Source: Opitutus sp. (GTDB lineage: Bacteria > Verrucomicrobiota > Verrucomicrobiia > Opitutales > Opitutaceae). From it: 64,000 nucleotides of DNA. Each line of letters begins with the position of its first letter. Within the stretch, counting starts at the first letter, position 1. Positions 63,970 through 64,000 of this stretch are shown piece after piece. Below the pieces are notes generated by a model, which did no database searches, was not told the DNA's origin, and saw only the letters and a list, made by a program, of their open reading frames with translations. The stretch is taken from contig JANPZY010000001.1 in the NCBI GenBank assembly GCA_024707325.1, positions 992,001-1,056,000 of the forward strand. The letters are read 5' to 3'. The position numbers were made by a program, and so were the translations under genes.

Positions 63970-64000
63970 GCGGCGATCCTTTCGTCCGCCGACCGAGGGG

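Overview
The window is very G+C-rich chromosomal DNA from a bacterium that looks like a member of the Verrucomicrobiota, most likely the Opitutales/Opitutaceae. This is inferred from gene content and style: PEP-CTERM secreted protein, many glycoside hydrolases, a NagB-deacetylase fusion, a DUF5009 membrane protein, few recognisable Shine-Dalgarno sites, and many short intergenic repeats. I saw no rRNA, tRNA, phage, transposase or CRISPR.

Layout. 1-5.3 kb: end of an NhaP2-type antiporter, then a minus-strand hexuronate operon (SDR oxidoreductase, tagaturonate epimerase UxaE, uronate isomerase UxaC). 5.4-9 kb: a cytochrome c, then larE-larB-larC for the nickel-pincer cofactor; larC carries an in-frame repeat array. 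9-11 kb: protoporphyrinogen oxidase (frameshifted) and an unknown protein. 11-21.7 kb: an aminosugar locus with AraC regulator, NagB/PIG-L fusion, GH20 hexosaminidase, sugar-porter MFS, ROK kinase, PIG-L deacetylase and DUF5009 acyltransferase-like protein; together these could split, import, deacetylate, phosphorylate and deaminate N-acetylglucosamine compounds. 22-27.5 kb: DUF2383 protein, TonB-like protein, glycyl-tRNA synthetase, outer-membrane protein, EamA exporter. 27.9-34.5 kb: GH2 beta-galactosidase-like enzyme, hexapeptide acetyltransferase of different base composition, small Cys protein, PEP-CTERM protein, secreted protein, sirtuin. 34.6-40 kb: KaiC-like ATPase with hybrid histidine kinase, MFS transporter, PAS protein. 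40.2-48.2 kb: a cofactor cluster panB-panC-coaC-coaB-coaX-panD-nadA-nadC-nadB covering pantothenate/CoA and NAD synthesis. 48-51.6 kb: small secreted, membrane and methyltransferase genes. 51.9-60.3 kb: GH9 and GH5 cellulase-type enzymes, metallophosphoesterase, esterase, DASS transporter. 60.5-64 kb: CPA2 antiporter with two RCK_C domains and an acyl-ACP thioesterase-like protein.

Two features stand out beyond the genes. First, a family of 22-bp tandem repeats, each built from two related 11-bp halves, recurs at seven sites. It lies at gene ends, inside larC, and around the start of coaX. Second, at least five genes (hemG, panB, nadB, a metallophosphoesterase, an esterase) are each broken by one small indel in a homopolymer or dinucleotide run. 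Three of them are normally essential, so sequencing or assembly error is the first explanation to test. Perfect palindromes with AAAGTAACC arms sit at two convergent gene junctions, with a related palindrome at a third, and probably act as bidirectional terminators.
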